A stretch of DNA of 64,000 bases from an uncultured Capnocytophaga sp. (GTDB taxonomy: Bacteria > Bacteroidota > Bacteroidia > Flavobacteriales > Flavobacteriaceae), in the NCBI RefSeq assembly GCF_937936315.1, contig NZ_CALGWU010000060.1:10230-74229 (forward strand), given 5' to 3'. The translations under genes and the position numbers were made by a program. Below, one piece after another: positions 42,601 through 52,552 of the stretch. Numbering within the stretch: the stretch's first letter is position 1; each line of letters opens with the position of its first letter. Under the pieces are notes generated by a model that was not told the DNA's origin, did not search any database, and saw nothing but the letters and a program-made list of their open reading frames with translations.

Positions 42601-43848
42601 ATGAAAAATAGTAAAATATACCCTTGGATAGTAGTTGCCCTATTATGGGTAGTGGCACTACTCAATTATTTAGACCGACAAATGCTCTCAACGATGCAGG
42701 AGTCGATGAAAATGGATATCAAAGAATTAGCAGTCGGCGAAAACTTCGGACGCCTAATGGGAATCTTCCTTCTTATCTATGGACTGATGAGCCCCGTAGC
42801 AGGTATCCTTGCCGACCGTCTCAACCGCAAGTGGATGATAGTAGGCAGCCTCTTTGTGTGGTCGGCGGTAACCTATGGTATGGGATACGCCACTACTTTT
42901 GATCAAGTGTATTGGCTACGTGCCCTAATGGGGGTAAGCGAAGCGCTCTACTTAGCTACAGCCCTCTCTATGATAGCCGACTATCACACCTCAAAAACGC
43001 GTTCGTTGGCAGTAGGTATCCACATGTCAGGACTTTATGCAGGGCAAGCTTTGGGTGGTTTTGGTGCTACTATAGCAGCTAACTACACTTGGCATACCGT
43101 CTTTCACTGGTTTGGTATTATTGGTATTGTATATGCAATATTCTTGGTTTTTGTGTTATTCGACATAGAAAGAAAACCATTAGTAACCAATATAGTAAAA
43201 GAGGAGGAAGCGGGTACAGAAAACAAAAGTTCGGTATGGCAATCACTTACTCTTATTTTTGGTACTTTTTCTTTCTGGATATTGCTTTTTTACTTTATGG
43301 CACCAAGTTTCCCAGGGTGGGCTACTAAAAACTGGTTACCTACTCTTTTTGCCGATAACTTAGGGGTAGAGATGGCTATTGCAGGGCCTATGGCTACTAT
43401 TTCTATTGCAATAGCTTCGTTTATAGGGGTATTGATTGGAGGTCCTTTATCTGATAGATGGGTACAACGTAATATACGTGGGCGTATTTATACTAGTACC
43501 ATTGGGCTTTTCCTTACTGTGCCATCATTAATACTATTAGGTTTTGGACATTCGTACTTTGCTATGATAGGAGCTACTTTGCTCTTTGGTATAGGCTACG
43601 GAATGTTCGACACGAATAATATGCCTATCCTCTGTCAGATTATTCCACAAAGGCAGCGTGCCACTACTTATGGTATTATGAATATGGTAGGTGTGTTTGC
43701 AGGCTATGCTGTTACCCTAATGCTTGGAAGCTCTAAAGATACAGGCAATTTAGGACTTGACTTTAGCAAACTATCCATTATAGTACTTATAGCAATCGTA
43801 CTAATGTTAGCTTTCTTAAAACCAAAAAGAGAATTGTGTGGCAAATAA
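42601..43848 (+). CDS. nanT: MFS sialic acid transporter (NanT-like)
   Basis: 415 residues from ATG 42601; a TTG start 24 nt upstream would translate the GC-rich repeat and is rejected. Twelve hydrophobic segments. Helix 1 carries LNYLDRQMLSTM (the NYLDR signature of the anion:cation symporter/sugar acid branch), and the loop 2-3 motif ILADRLNRKWMIVGS matches the MFS A-motif. It carries monosaccharide sialic acid across the inner membrane with protons. Context with nanA and the epimerase makes the substrate likely, as in NanT of Bacteroides. Confidence 0.9.
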   Translation: MKNSKIYPWIVVALLWVVALLNYLDRQMLSTMQESMKMDIKELAVGENFGRLMGIFLLIYGLMSPVAGILADRLNRKWMIVGSLFVWSAVTYGMGYATTFDQVYWLRALMGVSEALYLATALSMIADYHTSKTRSLAVGIHMSGLYAGQALGGFGATIAANYTWHTVFHWFGIIGIVYAIFLVFVLFDIERKPLVTNIVKEEEAGTENKSSVWQSLTLIFGTFSFWILLFYFMAPSFPGWATKNWLPTLFADNLGVEMAIAGPMATISIAIASFIGVLIGGPLSDRWVQRNIRGRIYTSTIGLFLTVPSLILLGFGHSYFAMIGATLLFGIGYGMFDTNNMPILCQIIPQRQRATTYGIMNMVGVFAGYAVTLMLGSSKDTGNLGLDFSKLSIIVLIAIVLMLAFLKPKRELCGK

Positions 43849-43898
43849 TTAGTAAATCGCCAAATCAATAAATCAGCAAATTAACAAATTTATAATAT
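43849..43898 (+). repeat. ATTAG/CAAAT-type repeat between nanT and nanA
   Basis: Degenerate units ATTAGTAAATC, GCCAAATCA, ATAAATCAGCAAATT, AACAAATT. No promoter box seen, so nanA is likely co-transcribed. Confidence 0.6.
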
Positions 43899-44819
43899 AT
43901 GACATTTGAAAAAATCAATGGGCTAATAGTAGCGCCCTTTACACCTTTCGACAAGAAAGGTGAGGTAAATTTAGAACCTATCGATCAGTATGCTAAACTC
44001 TTGCAAAGAAATGGATTGATAGGAGTATTTATCAACGGTTCATCAGGCGAAGGCTATATGATGACAGTTGAAGAACGTATGAAAATAGCCGAGAAATGGG
44101 TATCAGTAGCTCCTAAAGACTTCAAAGTGATTGTACACTGCGGGGCTACCTGCATCAAAGATAGCTATAAAATGGCACAACACGCCCAAGAAATTGGAGC
44201 TTTTGGTATTGGAGCTATGGCTTCACCTTTCCCTAAAGCGGGTAGGGTAGAGGAATTAGTGAAATACTGCGAAGAGATAGCTTGCGGAGCGCCTAATTTG
44301 CCTTTCTATTTCTATCATATTCCGGTACTCAACGGAGTGTATTTGCCCATGTTACCTTTCCTTAAAGCAGCCGATGGTCGTATTCCTAACTTAGCGGGTA
44401 TCAAATATACTTACGAACCGCTTTATGAGTACAACCAATGTATGCTCTACAATAACGGCAAATACGATATGCTCTACGGCTTAGACGAGACAATTCTCAA
44501 TGCGCTTGTAATGGGAGGCGCTCGTGGTGGTATTAGTGGTACTGGTAGCTATATAGGCAAAGTCTTAGTCGGTATTATAGACGAATACCACAAAGGAAAT
44601 ATCGCTAAAGCTGCTGAACTGCAAAATTATGCCCAAGACGTGATAAATGTAATCGCCAAATACCGCGGTAATATAGTATGTGGCAAACGCATAATGAAGC
44701 TGCTTGGCTTAGACTTAGGTATCAACCGTACACCTTTCCAAAACATCACCGATGAAGAAGAAGCAATCATAAAAAAAGAATTAGAAAGCATCGACTTCTT
44801 TAATAAATGCAATAAATAA
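43899..44819 (+). CDS. nanA: N-acetylneuraminate lyase
   Basis: 306 residues, a DapA-superfamily TIM barrel. The carboxylate-binding GSSGEG motif is at residues 47-52, the catalytic Tyr139 in FYFYHIPV, and the Schiff-base Lys169 in AGIKYTYEPL. These match NanA, which splits Neu5Ac into ManNAc and pyruvate in the cytosol. The ManNAc then goes to the AGE epimerase encoded at the head of this operon. It precedes the second susC by 44 nt with no promoter in between. Confidence 0.95.
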   Translation: MTFEKINGLIVAPFTPFDKKGEVNLEPIDQYAKLLQRNGLIGVFINGSSGEGYMMTVEERMKIAEKWVSVAPKDFKVIVHCGATCIKDSYKMAQHAQEIGAFGIGAMASPFPKAGRVEELVKYCEEIACGAPNLPFYFYHIPVLNGVYLPMLPFLKAADGRIPNLAGIKYTYEPLYEYNQCMLYNNGKYDMLYGLDETILNALVMGGARGGISGTGSYIGKVLVGIIDEYHKGNIAKAAELQNYAQDVINVIAKYRGNIVCGKRIMKLLGLDLGINRTPFQNITDEEEAIIKKELESIDFFNKCNK

Positions 44820-44863
44820 TTCTACTTAAATTGTAACTAATTGGAAATTAAATATACTTAATT

Positions 44864-47800
44864 ATGAGGCAAAAATTTTTATTTTGTTCATTCTTCTTAA
44901 TCTTGTTCACCTCTATAGGTTGGGCACAACAAGAAAGAAAAATTACCGGTACAGTAACTGCTGATGGCGCACCGCTGTCATTTGCATCGGTAATAGTAAA
45001 GGGTACTACTCGTGGCACTCAAACTGATGAAAAAGGTAGTTATTCCATCAATGTTAAAGATGGTGAAACGCTTGAATTCAGTTTTATGGGGTATACTACT
45101 GTAATGCGTAAGGTTTCAGGAGCACGCCCTATCAATGTGACTTTAACTGAAGAAGCTAACCAGTTAGATGAAGTTGTTGTAATGGCTTATGGTACTACTC
45201 AAAAGAAAGCTAAAGTTACTAACTCGGTAGCTACCGTAAAGGCTGAAGCTCTTTCTACAGGTTCTTTTGCTAACCCAGCACAAGCACTTTCTGGAGCTGT
45301 AGCTGGACTTAGAGTATCACAAACTTCTGGTAGTCCTGGAGCTGCACCTACCTTAGTACTTCGTGGAGGTACTAACCTTAATGGATCTGGATCACCTCTC
45401 ATCATTATCGATGGACAAATCAGAGGAGGATTAAATGATATCAACCCTGATGATATTGAATCAATGGACATCTTGAAAGATGCTGGTGCTACAGCTATTT
45501 ATGGTGCAAGAGCAAGTAATGGGGTTGTATTAGTTACTACCAAAAAAGGTAAAGCTGGAACTTCTTCCCTTAATGTAAAGTTGAAACACAGCTTCGCCTA
45601 TATGAACAATCAAGTTGACTTTCTTAGCGCTCGCGATTACCTTTATTGGCAACGTAATGCTATACGTAATAGCGCAAGAGTATGGCAAAATAGTTCTGGC
45701 GCTTGGAAAGGATTTACTAGTGAAGCTACCCTAAACGGAGCTCAACCTTATGGTACTGGTAACAAACATTTTGTAAGTATGACCGATGATACTGTGCTAA
45801 ACCCTAACGAAAATGCTAATGCTTATTGGTCTACTATGTTCTCTGAAAGCCTTTCGCCTTCTCAAAAACAAAAACTTCTTTCAGAAGGATGGCAAACAAT
45901 GACCGACCCAATCACTGGAAAAGAGCTTATTTTCTACGCTTTTGATTTCCAAAAGGCTGCCTTCCGCCCATTCGCACTTACTAAAGACTATTCTGTATCA
46001 ATGACAGGTGGTAACGATAAAGGTAGATATTATGCAGGTTTAGGATATTATCACCAAGAAGGACTACCTATTATGAGCTGGTATAAACGCCTTACTGGTA
46101 CTTTGAACGCCGAATATAAATTAAAACCTTGGCTTACCTCTACTAGTAACTTCTCAATTGCTTATGCTACTTGGTATAAAAATGCTAATGCAATAGGTGA
46201 TGAGGCTTATTTCGGACGTATGCTCTCTGCCCCTCCTACCCAAAAAGAAAAAGTTAATGGACAAATAGTTATGGGTCGCGGCGGTGGTGATGGTAACCCT
46301 CGTTTCTACGAAGGCGTATATCTTCGCGATAACAATACTAACAAAATTAACTTTGGTCAAAGCTTAAGAGCTGATTTATATAAAGGGCTCTCACTAACTG
46401 TCAGCGGGCAGTTAATGTTTGATGAAGAATTTTATGAAGGTTTTAATAAAGACCACCAACTCTCACCAGGTAAAACCGCTAATAACTGGAGCAGAAGTAG
46501 AAGTACTTCAGCTAGCTTTGATAGAACCATCCGACAAACTTATAACAGTATCTTGAACTATAAGTTTGATATAAACGCTCATCACTTTGATGCTATGGCT
46601 GGTTATGAGTATTACGATAGCTATACTCGTGGCCTTAGCGCTTCTGGTTCCGAAGCTCCTACTGATGAATTCCAAGACTTGTCCTTAACTTCTAACAAAG
46701 AAGGTAAACGTAGTATAGATTCTTACCACTATAATAATAGAATCAAATCATACTTTGGTAGATTGAACTATGACTATGCCGATAAATATCTATTCTCTTT
46801 TACAATTCGCCGTGATGGATACTCTCGATTGATTAATAATCGTTGGGGTAACTTCCCAGCAGCTTCTTTGGGATGGATTATCACTCGTGAAGACTTTATT
46901 CCTGATAATGTAAAAGAAATTCTTTCATTTGCAAAACTAAGAACCAGTTTCGGTTTGAATGGTAATGTACCTAGTGATTTTATTGGTGATTATACCTTAC
47001 AAGGCTCTTATGGTACCAATAAATACAATGGAGCAATAGGTTATGCTATCGGTACTTTCCCTAATAAAGGACTCCGTTGGGAAAAAACTCGTACCTTTGA
47101 AGTCGGCTTAGATCTAGGCTTTATCAACAACCGTATCAATACAAATTTTACTGTGTATGACCGTTTAACTAGTGATAAAATTCAATCAATGACCCTCCCT
47201 CACTCATCTGGAGCTTCTGCTATTAATACTAATAATGGATCTTTCAGAAATAGAGGGGTAGAAATTGAAACTAATTTCCAAATTATTAGAAAACCAGATT
47301 TGAGATGGGATTTAGCCATTAATGCCGCTTACAACAAAAATACAGTAATTAAACTACCTAATAACGGACTCCCTAACAACCGACAAGATGCTTTCGAAGT
47401 ATATGATGGCACAACAGGTAATAAAAAATGGGTGGGTGGTTACCAAGAAGGTCAAGAACCTGGAGATATATATGCTCACGAAGCTTTGGGTATATACAAA
47501 AACGAAGAACAAGTACGTCAGTTAGCTAATAACTTAATAGACGAAACAGGTTCTAAAAAATTGTATGGACCAGCTGCTTGGGCTGCCCTAACTGATTCTC
47601 AAAAAGAAAAAGGTTTACCTATTCAGCCTGGTGATGTGATCTGGAAAGACGTTAATGGAGATGGAAAAATAGATAAATACGACTTAGTGAAAGCCGGAAA
47701 TATATTCCCTAAATGGACTGGTGGTATTAATACGACTGTAAGCTATAAAAATTTACGCCTTTCTGCTCGTATGGATTATGCCCTTAACTTCAAACAACGT

Positions 47801-48202
47801 ATCTCAATAGGAAACTCATTGCCTTGGTACTTAGGTAATATGCAAGGAACTTTCAACACCGTTGAACAAGTAAAAGATACTTGGACTCCTGAAAATACAA
47901 ACGCTAAATATCCTAAATACTATTGGGCTGACCAGCTCGGTAAAAATAATTACCACCGTAGTTCAACAATGTTCATTTATGAAGGTAGTTACTTAGCCTT
48001 CCGTGAAGTAGCTCTTAGCTATAATTTTGAAAAAGATATAGTAGGAAAAATGGGTCTCAATAACTTAGAACTTTCTTTGATAGGCCAAAACTTGGGTTAC
48101 CTCACTAAAGCCGAAACTTACTCTCCTGAAGCATTAGGACAATCAAGCTCTGGCTATCCATTACCAAGAACTATTATCTTAGGATTGAATCTAACCTTTT
48201 AA
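44864..48202 (+). CDS. nanO: SusC/RagA-type TonB-dependent transporter (NanO-like)
   Basis: 1112 residues. Signal peptide MRQKFLFCSFFLILFTSIGWAQ, CarboxypepD_reg-like domain (ITGTVTADGAPLSFASVIVKGT), plug with SusC signature (PLIIIDGQIRGGLNDINPDDIESMDILKDAGATAIYGARASNGVVLVTTK), and outer membrane barrel ending in LNLTF. Position after nanA and before a SusD makes it the likely NanO, which takes sialic acid through the outer membrane with NanU. It is clearly different in sequence from the block A SusC, so the locus has two transport routes. Confidence 0.9.
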   Translation: MRQKFLFCSFFLILFTSIGWAQQERKITGTVTADGAPLSFASVIVKGTTRGTQTDEKGSYSINVKDGETLEFSFMGYTTVMRKVSGARPINVTLTEEANQLDEVVVMAYGTTQKKAKVTNSVATVKAEALSTGSFANPAQALSGAVAGLRVSQTSGSPGAAPTLVLRGGTNLNGSGSPLIIIDGQIRGGLNDINPDDIESMDILKDAGATAIYGARASNGVVLVTTKKGKAGTSSLNVKLKHSFAYMNNQVDFLSARDYLYWQRNAIRNSARVWQNSSGAWKGFTSEATLNGAQPYGTGNKHFVSMTDDTVLNPNENANAYWSTMFSESLSPSQKQKLLSEGWQTMTDPITGKELIFYAFDFQKAAFRPFALTKDYSVSMTGGNDKGRYYAGLGYYHQEGLPIMSWYKRLTGTLNAEYKLKPWLTSTSNFSIAYATWYKNANAIGDEAYFGRMLSAPPTQKEKVNGQIVMGRGGGDGNPRFYEGVYLRDNNTNKINFGQSLRADLYKGLSLTVSGQLMFDEEFYEGFNKDHQLSPGKTANNWSRSRSTSASFDRTIRQTYNSILNYKFDINAHHFDAMAGYEYYDSYTRGLSASGSEAPTDEFQDLSLTSNKEGKRSIDSYHYNNRIKSYFGRLNYDYADKYLFSFTIRRDGYSRLINNRWGNFPAASLGWIITREDFIPDNVKEILSFAKLRTSFGLNGNVPSDFIGDYTLQGSYGTNKYNGAIGYAIGTFPNKGLRWEKTRTFEVGLDLGFINNRINTNFTVYDRLTSDKIQSMTLPHSSGASAINTNNGSFRNRGVEIETNFQIIRKPDLRWDLAINAAYNKNTVIKLPNNGLPNNRQDAFEVYDGTTGNKKWVGGYQEGQEPGDIYAHEALGIYKNEEQVRQLANNLIDETGSKKLYGPAAWAALTDSQKEKGLPIQPGDVIWKDVNGDGKIDKYDLVKAGNIFPKWTGGINTTVSYKNLRLSARMDYALNFKQRISIGNSLPWYLGNMQGTFNTVEQVKDTWTPENTNAKYPKYYWADQLGKNNYHRSSTMFIYEGSYLAFREVALSYNFEKDIVGKMGLNNLELSLIGQNLGYLTKAETYSPEALGQSSSGYPLPRTIILGLNLTF

Positions 48203-48205
48203 AAA

Positions 48206-49789
48206 ATGCAACGTATGAAAGTTTTTAAATATATAACAATTGCTGCAGGTTTATTACTTACAACTTCTTGTAATGATTTAGACCTCTCCCCTTTAGACTA
48301 TAACGGTAGTGGAAACTTTTGGAAAAATGAAGCACAAGTAGTAGGTGCTATCGAAGGCGTTCATAACCAATTTAGAAGCAATAGCTTCAACTATTGGTTG
48401 TTAGGAGAAGCTCGAGGAGGTACTATGGTACCTGGTGGTACTTCTTCTTTAGAACAAAATATACAGTACTCAGATATAAAAATACAGAACTTTACTGCTG
48501 AAAAACCTAATAATAGCTCTTGGTTCGACTTTTACGGAAAAATTTTTAATATCAATAATGCTATTAAAAATATAGAAGAAGCTGACTATCTAAGCGCGGC
48601 TAACAAAAGCTACTATTTAGGACAAATGTACGGACTCCGTGCTTGGTACTATTTCTGGCTTTACAGAACATACGGTGGTGTTCCTATCAAAACAGGTACT
48701 GAAATATTAGATAAAACCCCTACCAGTGGTAAAGAACTATTTACCGCACGTAGTACTCCAAAAGCTACTTTAGACTTTATCAAATCTGATATTAATAAAT
48801 CAGAAAGTCACTTTACAGACTCAAATAAAGTGAATAACTTTGATAGAGTACATTGGTCATATTATGCAACCTTGATGCTAAAAGCAGAAATCTATCTTTG
48901 GTCTGCTAAAGTAACAACAGGTGATCAAGCTCCTGAATCTACTGATTTAGCAACTGCTAAAGCCGCTCTAGATAGGGTAGCTACTTCAGGTAAATTTAGC
49001 CTTATGCCTAACTATGCTGATGTCTTTGCTCACAATAAAAAGCAAAACAACGAGATTATATTTGCTATGGCTAATTTAGAAAATGAATCAGGTACTCCGT
49101 TTAGCTCATTTATGTATTACCCACCTAACTTTAACAACAAGTTCGATGAAAATGGGGTTGCTTTTGATAATAATGACCCTCTAAAAATACAAGGAGGTTT
49201 CTTGTTTAACGAGTATAAATTTGAGCTATTCCAAGCTTTTGATGCTACCGATACACGTAGAGAAAAAACATTCCTATCATTCTACGGAAACGCAGCTAAA
49301 ACACAAGGAAGAGGTATTGCTCTTATCAAGTACATAGGATTTATCAACTCTGCCAATACACGCGTATTTGCTGATGATATGCCTGTATACCGCTATGCCG
49401 ATGTGTTGCTAATGTATGCTGAGATAGCTAATAAGGAAGGAAATGATCCGTCTACCTATATCAATCAAGTTAGACAAAGAGCTTACGGTTCTAATTATTC
49501 ACCAGCAGTAGCTTATACTAATGGAACTTTTGCAGACAATGAGTTAGCTATTCTAAAAGAACGCGATAAAGAATTCGTAGCAGAGTCAAAACGTTGGTTT
49601 GATGTTCGTCGTTTGCAAGATGCTTCAGGAAAACCTCTTGCATTCTCAAGAGCAGCAAGCTATGGTCAAGTGGCTGGTGTTGTAGAACCTATATTAAATG
49701 AAGCTACAGAAGCACATAAACTACTTTGGCCTATTAATGTCGATATTATGAGTAGAGATGAAACAGTTACTCAAACACCAGGTTATTAA
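48206..49789 (+). CDS. nanU: SusD/RagB-type lipoprotein (NanU-like)
   Basis: 527 residues. Lipoprotein signal ending LLLTTSC, with the lipidated Cys at about residue 22. An alternative ATG at 48215 gives a cleaner signal (MKVFKYITIAAG) and may be the true start. The SusD fold is shown by YLGQMYGLRAWYYFWLYRTYGGVPI near 137-160 and VYRYADVLLMYAEIANKEG near 393. NanU binds sialic acid at high affinity and hands it to NanO. It lies 3 nt after nanO and ends the operon before a terminator. Confidence 0.9.
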   Translation: MQRMKVFKYITIAAGLLLTTSCNDLDLSPLDYNGSGNFWKNEAQVVGAIEGVHNQFRSNSFNYWLLGEARGGTMVPGGTSSLEQNIQYSDIKIQNFTAEKPNNSSWFDFYGKIFNINNAIKNIEEADYLSAANKSYYLGQMYGLRAWYYFWLYRTYGGVPIKTGTEILDKTPTSGKELFTARSTPKATLDFIKSDINKSESHFTDSNKVNNFDRVHWSYYATLMLKAEIYLWSAKVTTGDQAPESTDLATAKAALDRVATSGKFSLMPNYADVFAHNKKQNNEIIFAMANLENESGTPFSSFMYYPPNFNNKFDENGVAFDNNDPLKIQGGFLFNEYKFELFQAFDATDTRREKTFLSFYGNAAKTQGRGIALIKYIGFINSANTRVFADDMPVYRYADVLLMYAEIANKEGNDPSTYINQVRQRAYGSNYSPAVAYTNGTFADNELAILKERDKEFVAESKRWFDVRRLQDASGKPLAFSRAASYGQVAGVVEPILNEATEAHKLLWPINVDIMSRDETVTQTPGY

Positions 49790-49823
49790 TCTTATAAACT
49801 AAAGATTTTAGCTTTATTGAAAT

Positions 49824-49865
49824 GAAAACAGAGCTTTTTAATTAAAAAGCTCTGTTTTCTGTTTT
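49824..49865 (+). terminator. Terminator of the nan operon
   Basis: GAAAACAGAGCTTTTT (49824-49839) pairs with AAAAAGCTCTGTTTTC (49844-49859), then TGTTTTTT. Confidence 0.9.
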
Positions 49866-49924
49866 TTATCAAACAAAGTGCCCCAGCTAATAAGCATAGA
49901 GGCACTTTGTATACATATGGAAAC

Positions 49925-51631
49925 TTATTGTAGCTTCAACTCTTCTACAATCTTTTGGATTTTTTCGTCTAAAACCTTTTGGGTTTCTTCAAAAGTATCA
50001 ACACTGCTTAAAGGAGTGTTTACACTAAAATAGAATTTAATTTTGGGTTCTGTACCACTAGGACGTGCTGCTACACGAGTTCCTTTATCAGTATGGTAGA
50101 TAAGCACATTCGATTTAGGAACATCTATATTTTCTACCTTGTTAGTAAGTGGATGAAACGCTTTAGATGATTGGTAATCGCAAATTAGGGTTACTTTTTC
50201 ACCGTTAATTTCTTTCAACGGATTTTCTCGCAAGTCAATCATCATTTGGGCAATTTCTTCTGAGCCTGAAATACCTTTTTTTACTAAGGAGATGAGGTAT
50301 TCTTTATAGAAACCATATTTAGTATAAGCGTGTAGTAATTCTTTGTAGAAAGAACTGCCTTTAGCTTTAGCGAATGCTGCAATCTCACAAGCTAATAGGG
50401 TAGCGGTTACAGCATCTTTATCGCGTACAAAATCGCTTATCATATAGCCAAAACTTTCTTCACCACCACCTATGAAAGTGAGCTCAGGGAAGTCTTTAAT
50501 CATTTTGGCAATCCATTTGAAGCCAGTGAGTCCTTCTTTGTATTCCACTTTGTAGGCATCGGCGATGGCTTTTACCATAGGAGTTGAAACAATAGTAGAA
50601 GCGACAAACTCATTGCCTTTAAAACCTTTTTTGCTTTGTTGTTCCAAGAGGAACTCAGTCATCATTACCATTGTTTGGTTACCGTTGAGCAGTACCATTT
50701 TGCCGTGAAGGTCGCGAACAGCTATACCTATACGGTCGCAATCGGGGTCGGTACCTATTACGATATCCGCACCTATTTCATCGGCTTTTTTGAGTGCCAT
50801 AGTAAGTGCTTCAGGCTCTTCGGGGTTAGGTGATTTTACAGTAGGGAAGTTGCCATCGGGTACGGCTTGTTCTTCTACGATATGTACATTGGTAAATCCT
50901 GCGCGTTTGAGTACATCGGGTACCATTGTAATAGAGGTGCCGTGTAAAGAAGTAAATACAATTTTTAGCTTGTCTTTCTCAGGAGCATTGAAGTCACCGT
51001 GTTTGATAGATGCTTCGGCAAAAGCATTGTCAAGCTCTTTGTCGATATAGTGAATAAGACTCTCATCAGCATTGAATTTGATGTCTTTGAAGTCAATAGC
51101 TTCAATAGTTTTCATAATATCGCCATCTTCAGGCGGTACAGTTTGTCCACCATCTTGCCAATATACTTTATAGCCATTGTATTCTGGGGGGTTGTGAGAG
51201 GCGGTAAGCACGATACCTGCTTGGCATCCTAAATAACGTACAATGAAGGATAATTCAGGAGTAGGACGAAGGTCGGAGAAGAGGAATACTTTAATGCCAT
51301 TAGCAGCAAATACATCAGCTACTACTTTGGCAAATTTCTTAGAGTTGTTACGGCAGTCGTGAGCGATAGCTACTTTTATTTCTTGGTTAGGGAAACATTT
51401 TTTGAGGTAGTTGCTCAATCCTTGGGTATTTTTCCCCAAAGTGTATTTGTTGATACGGTTAGTACCTATACCCATAATACCTCGCATACCTCCAGTACCA
51501 AACTCTAAGTTCTTGTGAAAGGCTTCGTTGAGTTCATCGGGATTTCCATCGATGAGGGCTTGAACCTTACTGCGGGTTTCTGCATCAAAAGTGTCAGAAA
51601 GCCACGCTTTTGCTGTTTCAATACTTTTCAT
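49925..51631 (-). CDS. Phosphohexomutase (phosphoglucomutase/phosphomannomutase)
   Basis: 568 residues of the alpha-D-phosphohexomutase family. The phosphoserine loop is TASHNPPEYNG near 144-154, the Mg loop GTDPDCDRIGIA near 300-311, the sugar-specificity loop GGGEESFGYM near 388-397, and the phosphate-binding RPSGTEPKIKFYF near 520. The length and EES loop resemble PgcA-type enzymes that interconvert glucose-1-P/6-P and also accept mannose. Cytosolic. It has its own promoter. Confidence 0.9.
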   Translation of the reverse strand: MKSIETAKAWLSDTFDAETRSKVQALIDGNPDELNEAFHKNLEFGTGGMRGIMGIGTNRINKYTLGKNTQGLSNYLKKCFPNQEIKVAIAHDCRNNSKKFAKVVADVFAANGIKVFLFSDLRPTPELSFIVRYLGCQAGIVLTASHNPPEYNGYKVYWQDGGQTVPPEDGDIMKTIEAIDFKDIKFNADESLIHYIDKELDNAFAEASIKHGDFNAPEKDKLKIVFTSLHGTSITMVPDVLKRAGFTNVHIVEEQAVPDGNFPTVKSPNPEEPEALTMALKKADEIGADIVIGTDPDCDRIGIAVRDLHGKMVLLNGNQTMVMMTEFLLEQQSKKGFKGNEFVASTIVSTPMVKAIADAYKVEYKEGLTGFKWIAKMIKDFPELTFIGGGEESFGYMISDFVRDKDAVTATLLACEIAAFAKAKGSSFYKELLHAYTKYGFYKEYLISLVKKGISGSEEIAQMMIDLRENPLKEINGEKVTLICDYQSSKAFHPLTNKVENIDVPKSNVLIYHTDKGTRVAARPSGTEPKIKFYFSVNTPLSSVDTFEETQKVLDEKIQKIVEELKLQ

Positions 51632-51693
51632 AAAATTAAATTATAGAGGCTGACTTCTATTTATATATTTTATCAGCGTTGTTTTTTCGTTAG

Positions 51694-51724
51694 CAAAGGT
51701 ACGAATATTTTTTTTATTAGCAAA
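51694..51724 (-). promoter_or_regulatory. Promoter of the phosphohexomutase gene
   Basis: Minus strand TTTG (51724-51721), 19-nt spacer, TACCTTTG (51701-51694). The -33 is within an ATTAGCAAAT repeat at 51716-51750. Confidence 0.8.
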
Positions 51725-51750
51725 TCTGTTAATTAGCAAATTTACTAATT
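51716..51750. repeat. ATTAGCAAAT repeat
   Basis: Two ATTAGCAAAT units 15 nt apart followed by TTACTAATTTT, belonging to the family also seen at 25.47, 31.33, 53.32, 58.80, 60.13 and 61.81 kb. Confidence 0.7.
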
Positions 51751-51827
51751 TTGAGAATTTTTCAATTCATTTCACCATTCGTATAGCATAAATTCTAATT
51801 CCTTCTTCTCTTCCCGTTGTTCAGTAA

Positions 51828-52532
51828 TCAATTAGTTGCTTGTGCAGTTTGCACTTCATTCCACGCTTCTAAAAGCATAAACTCCATTGGTTTGTTGTCT
51901 TTTTTGCGTACAAGCTCGTGAAACTCGGGGCGTTCCATTACAAAATAAGCTAAAATATCTATTTCTTCTTCGTTTAGTTTGAGTTCTTTTTGTAGAAAAG
52001 GACTCATATTTTCGCGAATGTATTGTGCTACTGCTAAATTCTTTTCGTTGGCAACTATTTTTTTGATAATCTTTTTTTGTCCTGACAAAGTATTTAGAAT
52101 CGAGACAATACCCAATCCCTTGCTAGCATATAGTCGTTTTTCAGCAAAAGTACGCTCTTGAGGGGTATGTTGCAAGATACCTAAGTCTTGAGCTGATAGT
52201 TTGCGATATTGTGAGACTTGTACTTCATCTAGTTGGTTTACAGCTACATTCATTACTATGTTAAGCCCTCCAAAGCCAAAATCGGTTTTGGTAAGTACGC
52301 GGTATACAGTTTCCATTCCCACAAAAGTAAATTGCAAAGTATGCCGTTCACGCGCTTTAAGGGTAAAATAGCCGTTGGCATCGGTAGTGGTGATGGCGTG
52401 AGTATAGAGGTTTAGCACGTGTACCCCCGATAGCGGAATGGTGTCGTGCATCACCCTGCCCCGCACTTCTGTTTGTGCCCATATATTGGTGCCGTACCAA
52501 CACAACACAAATATGAATATAAATCGCTTCAT
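51828..52532 (-). CDS. Secreted CarboxypepD_reg-like domain protein
   Basis: 234 residues with a signal peptide (MKRFIFIFVLCWYGTNIWAQ). A carboxypeptidase-regulatory-like beta-sandwich (VRGRVMHDTIPLSGVHVLNL, about 22-100) is followed by a VNQLDEVQVSQY segment like the start of a TonB plug and by a ~120-residue helical tail. No barrel follows, so it is not a transporter. Such proteins occur widely in flavobacteria with unknown role. It is the last gene of the mutL-rhomboid operon, 20 nt after the rhomboid gene. Confidence 0.75.
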   Translation of the reverse strand: MKRFIFIFVLCWYGTNIWAQTEVRGRVMHDTIPLSGVHVLNLYTHAITTTDANGYFTLKARERHTLQFTFVGMETVYRVLTKTDFGFGGLNIVMNVAVNQLDEVQVSQYRKLSAQDLGILQHTPQERTFAEKRLYASKGLGIVSILNTLSGQKKIIKKIVANEKNLAVAQYIRENMSPFLQKELKLNEEEIDILAYFVMERPEFHELVRKKDNKPMEFMLLEAWNEVQTAQATN

Positions 52533-52552
52533 CGCTTGTTATCTATTACTTG

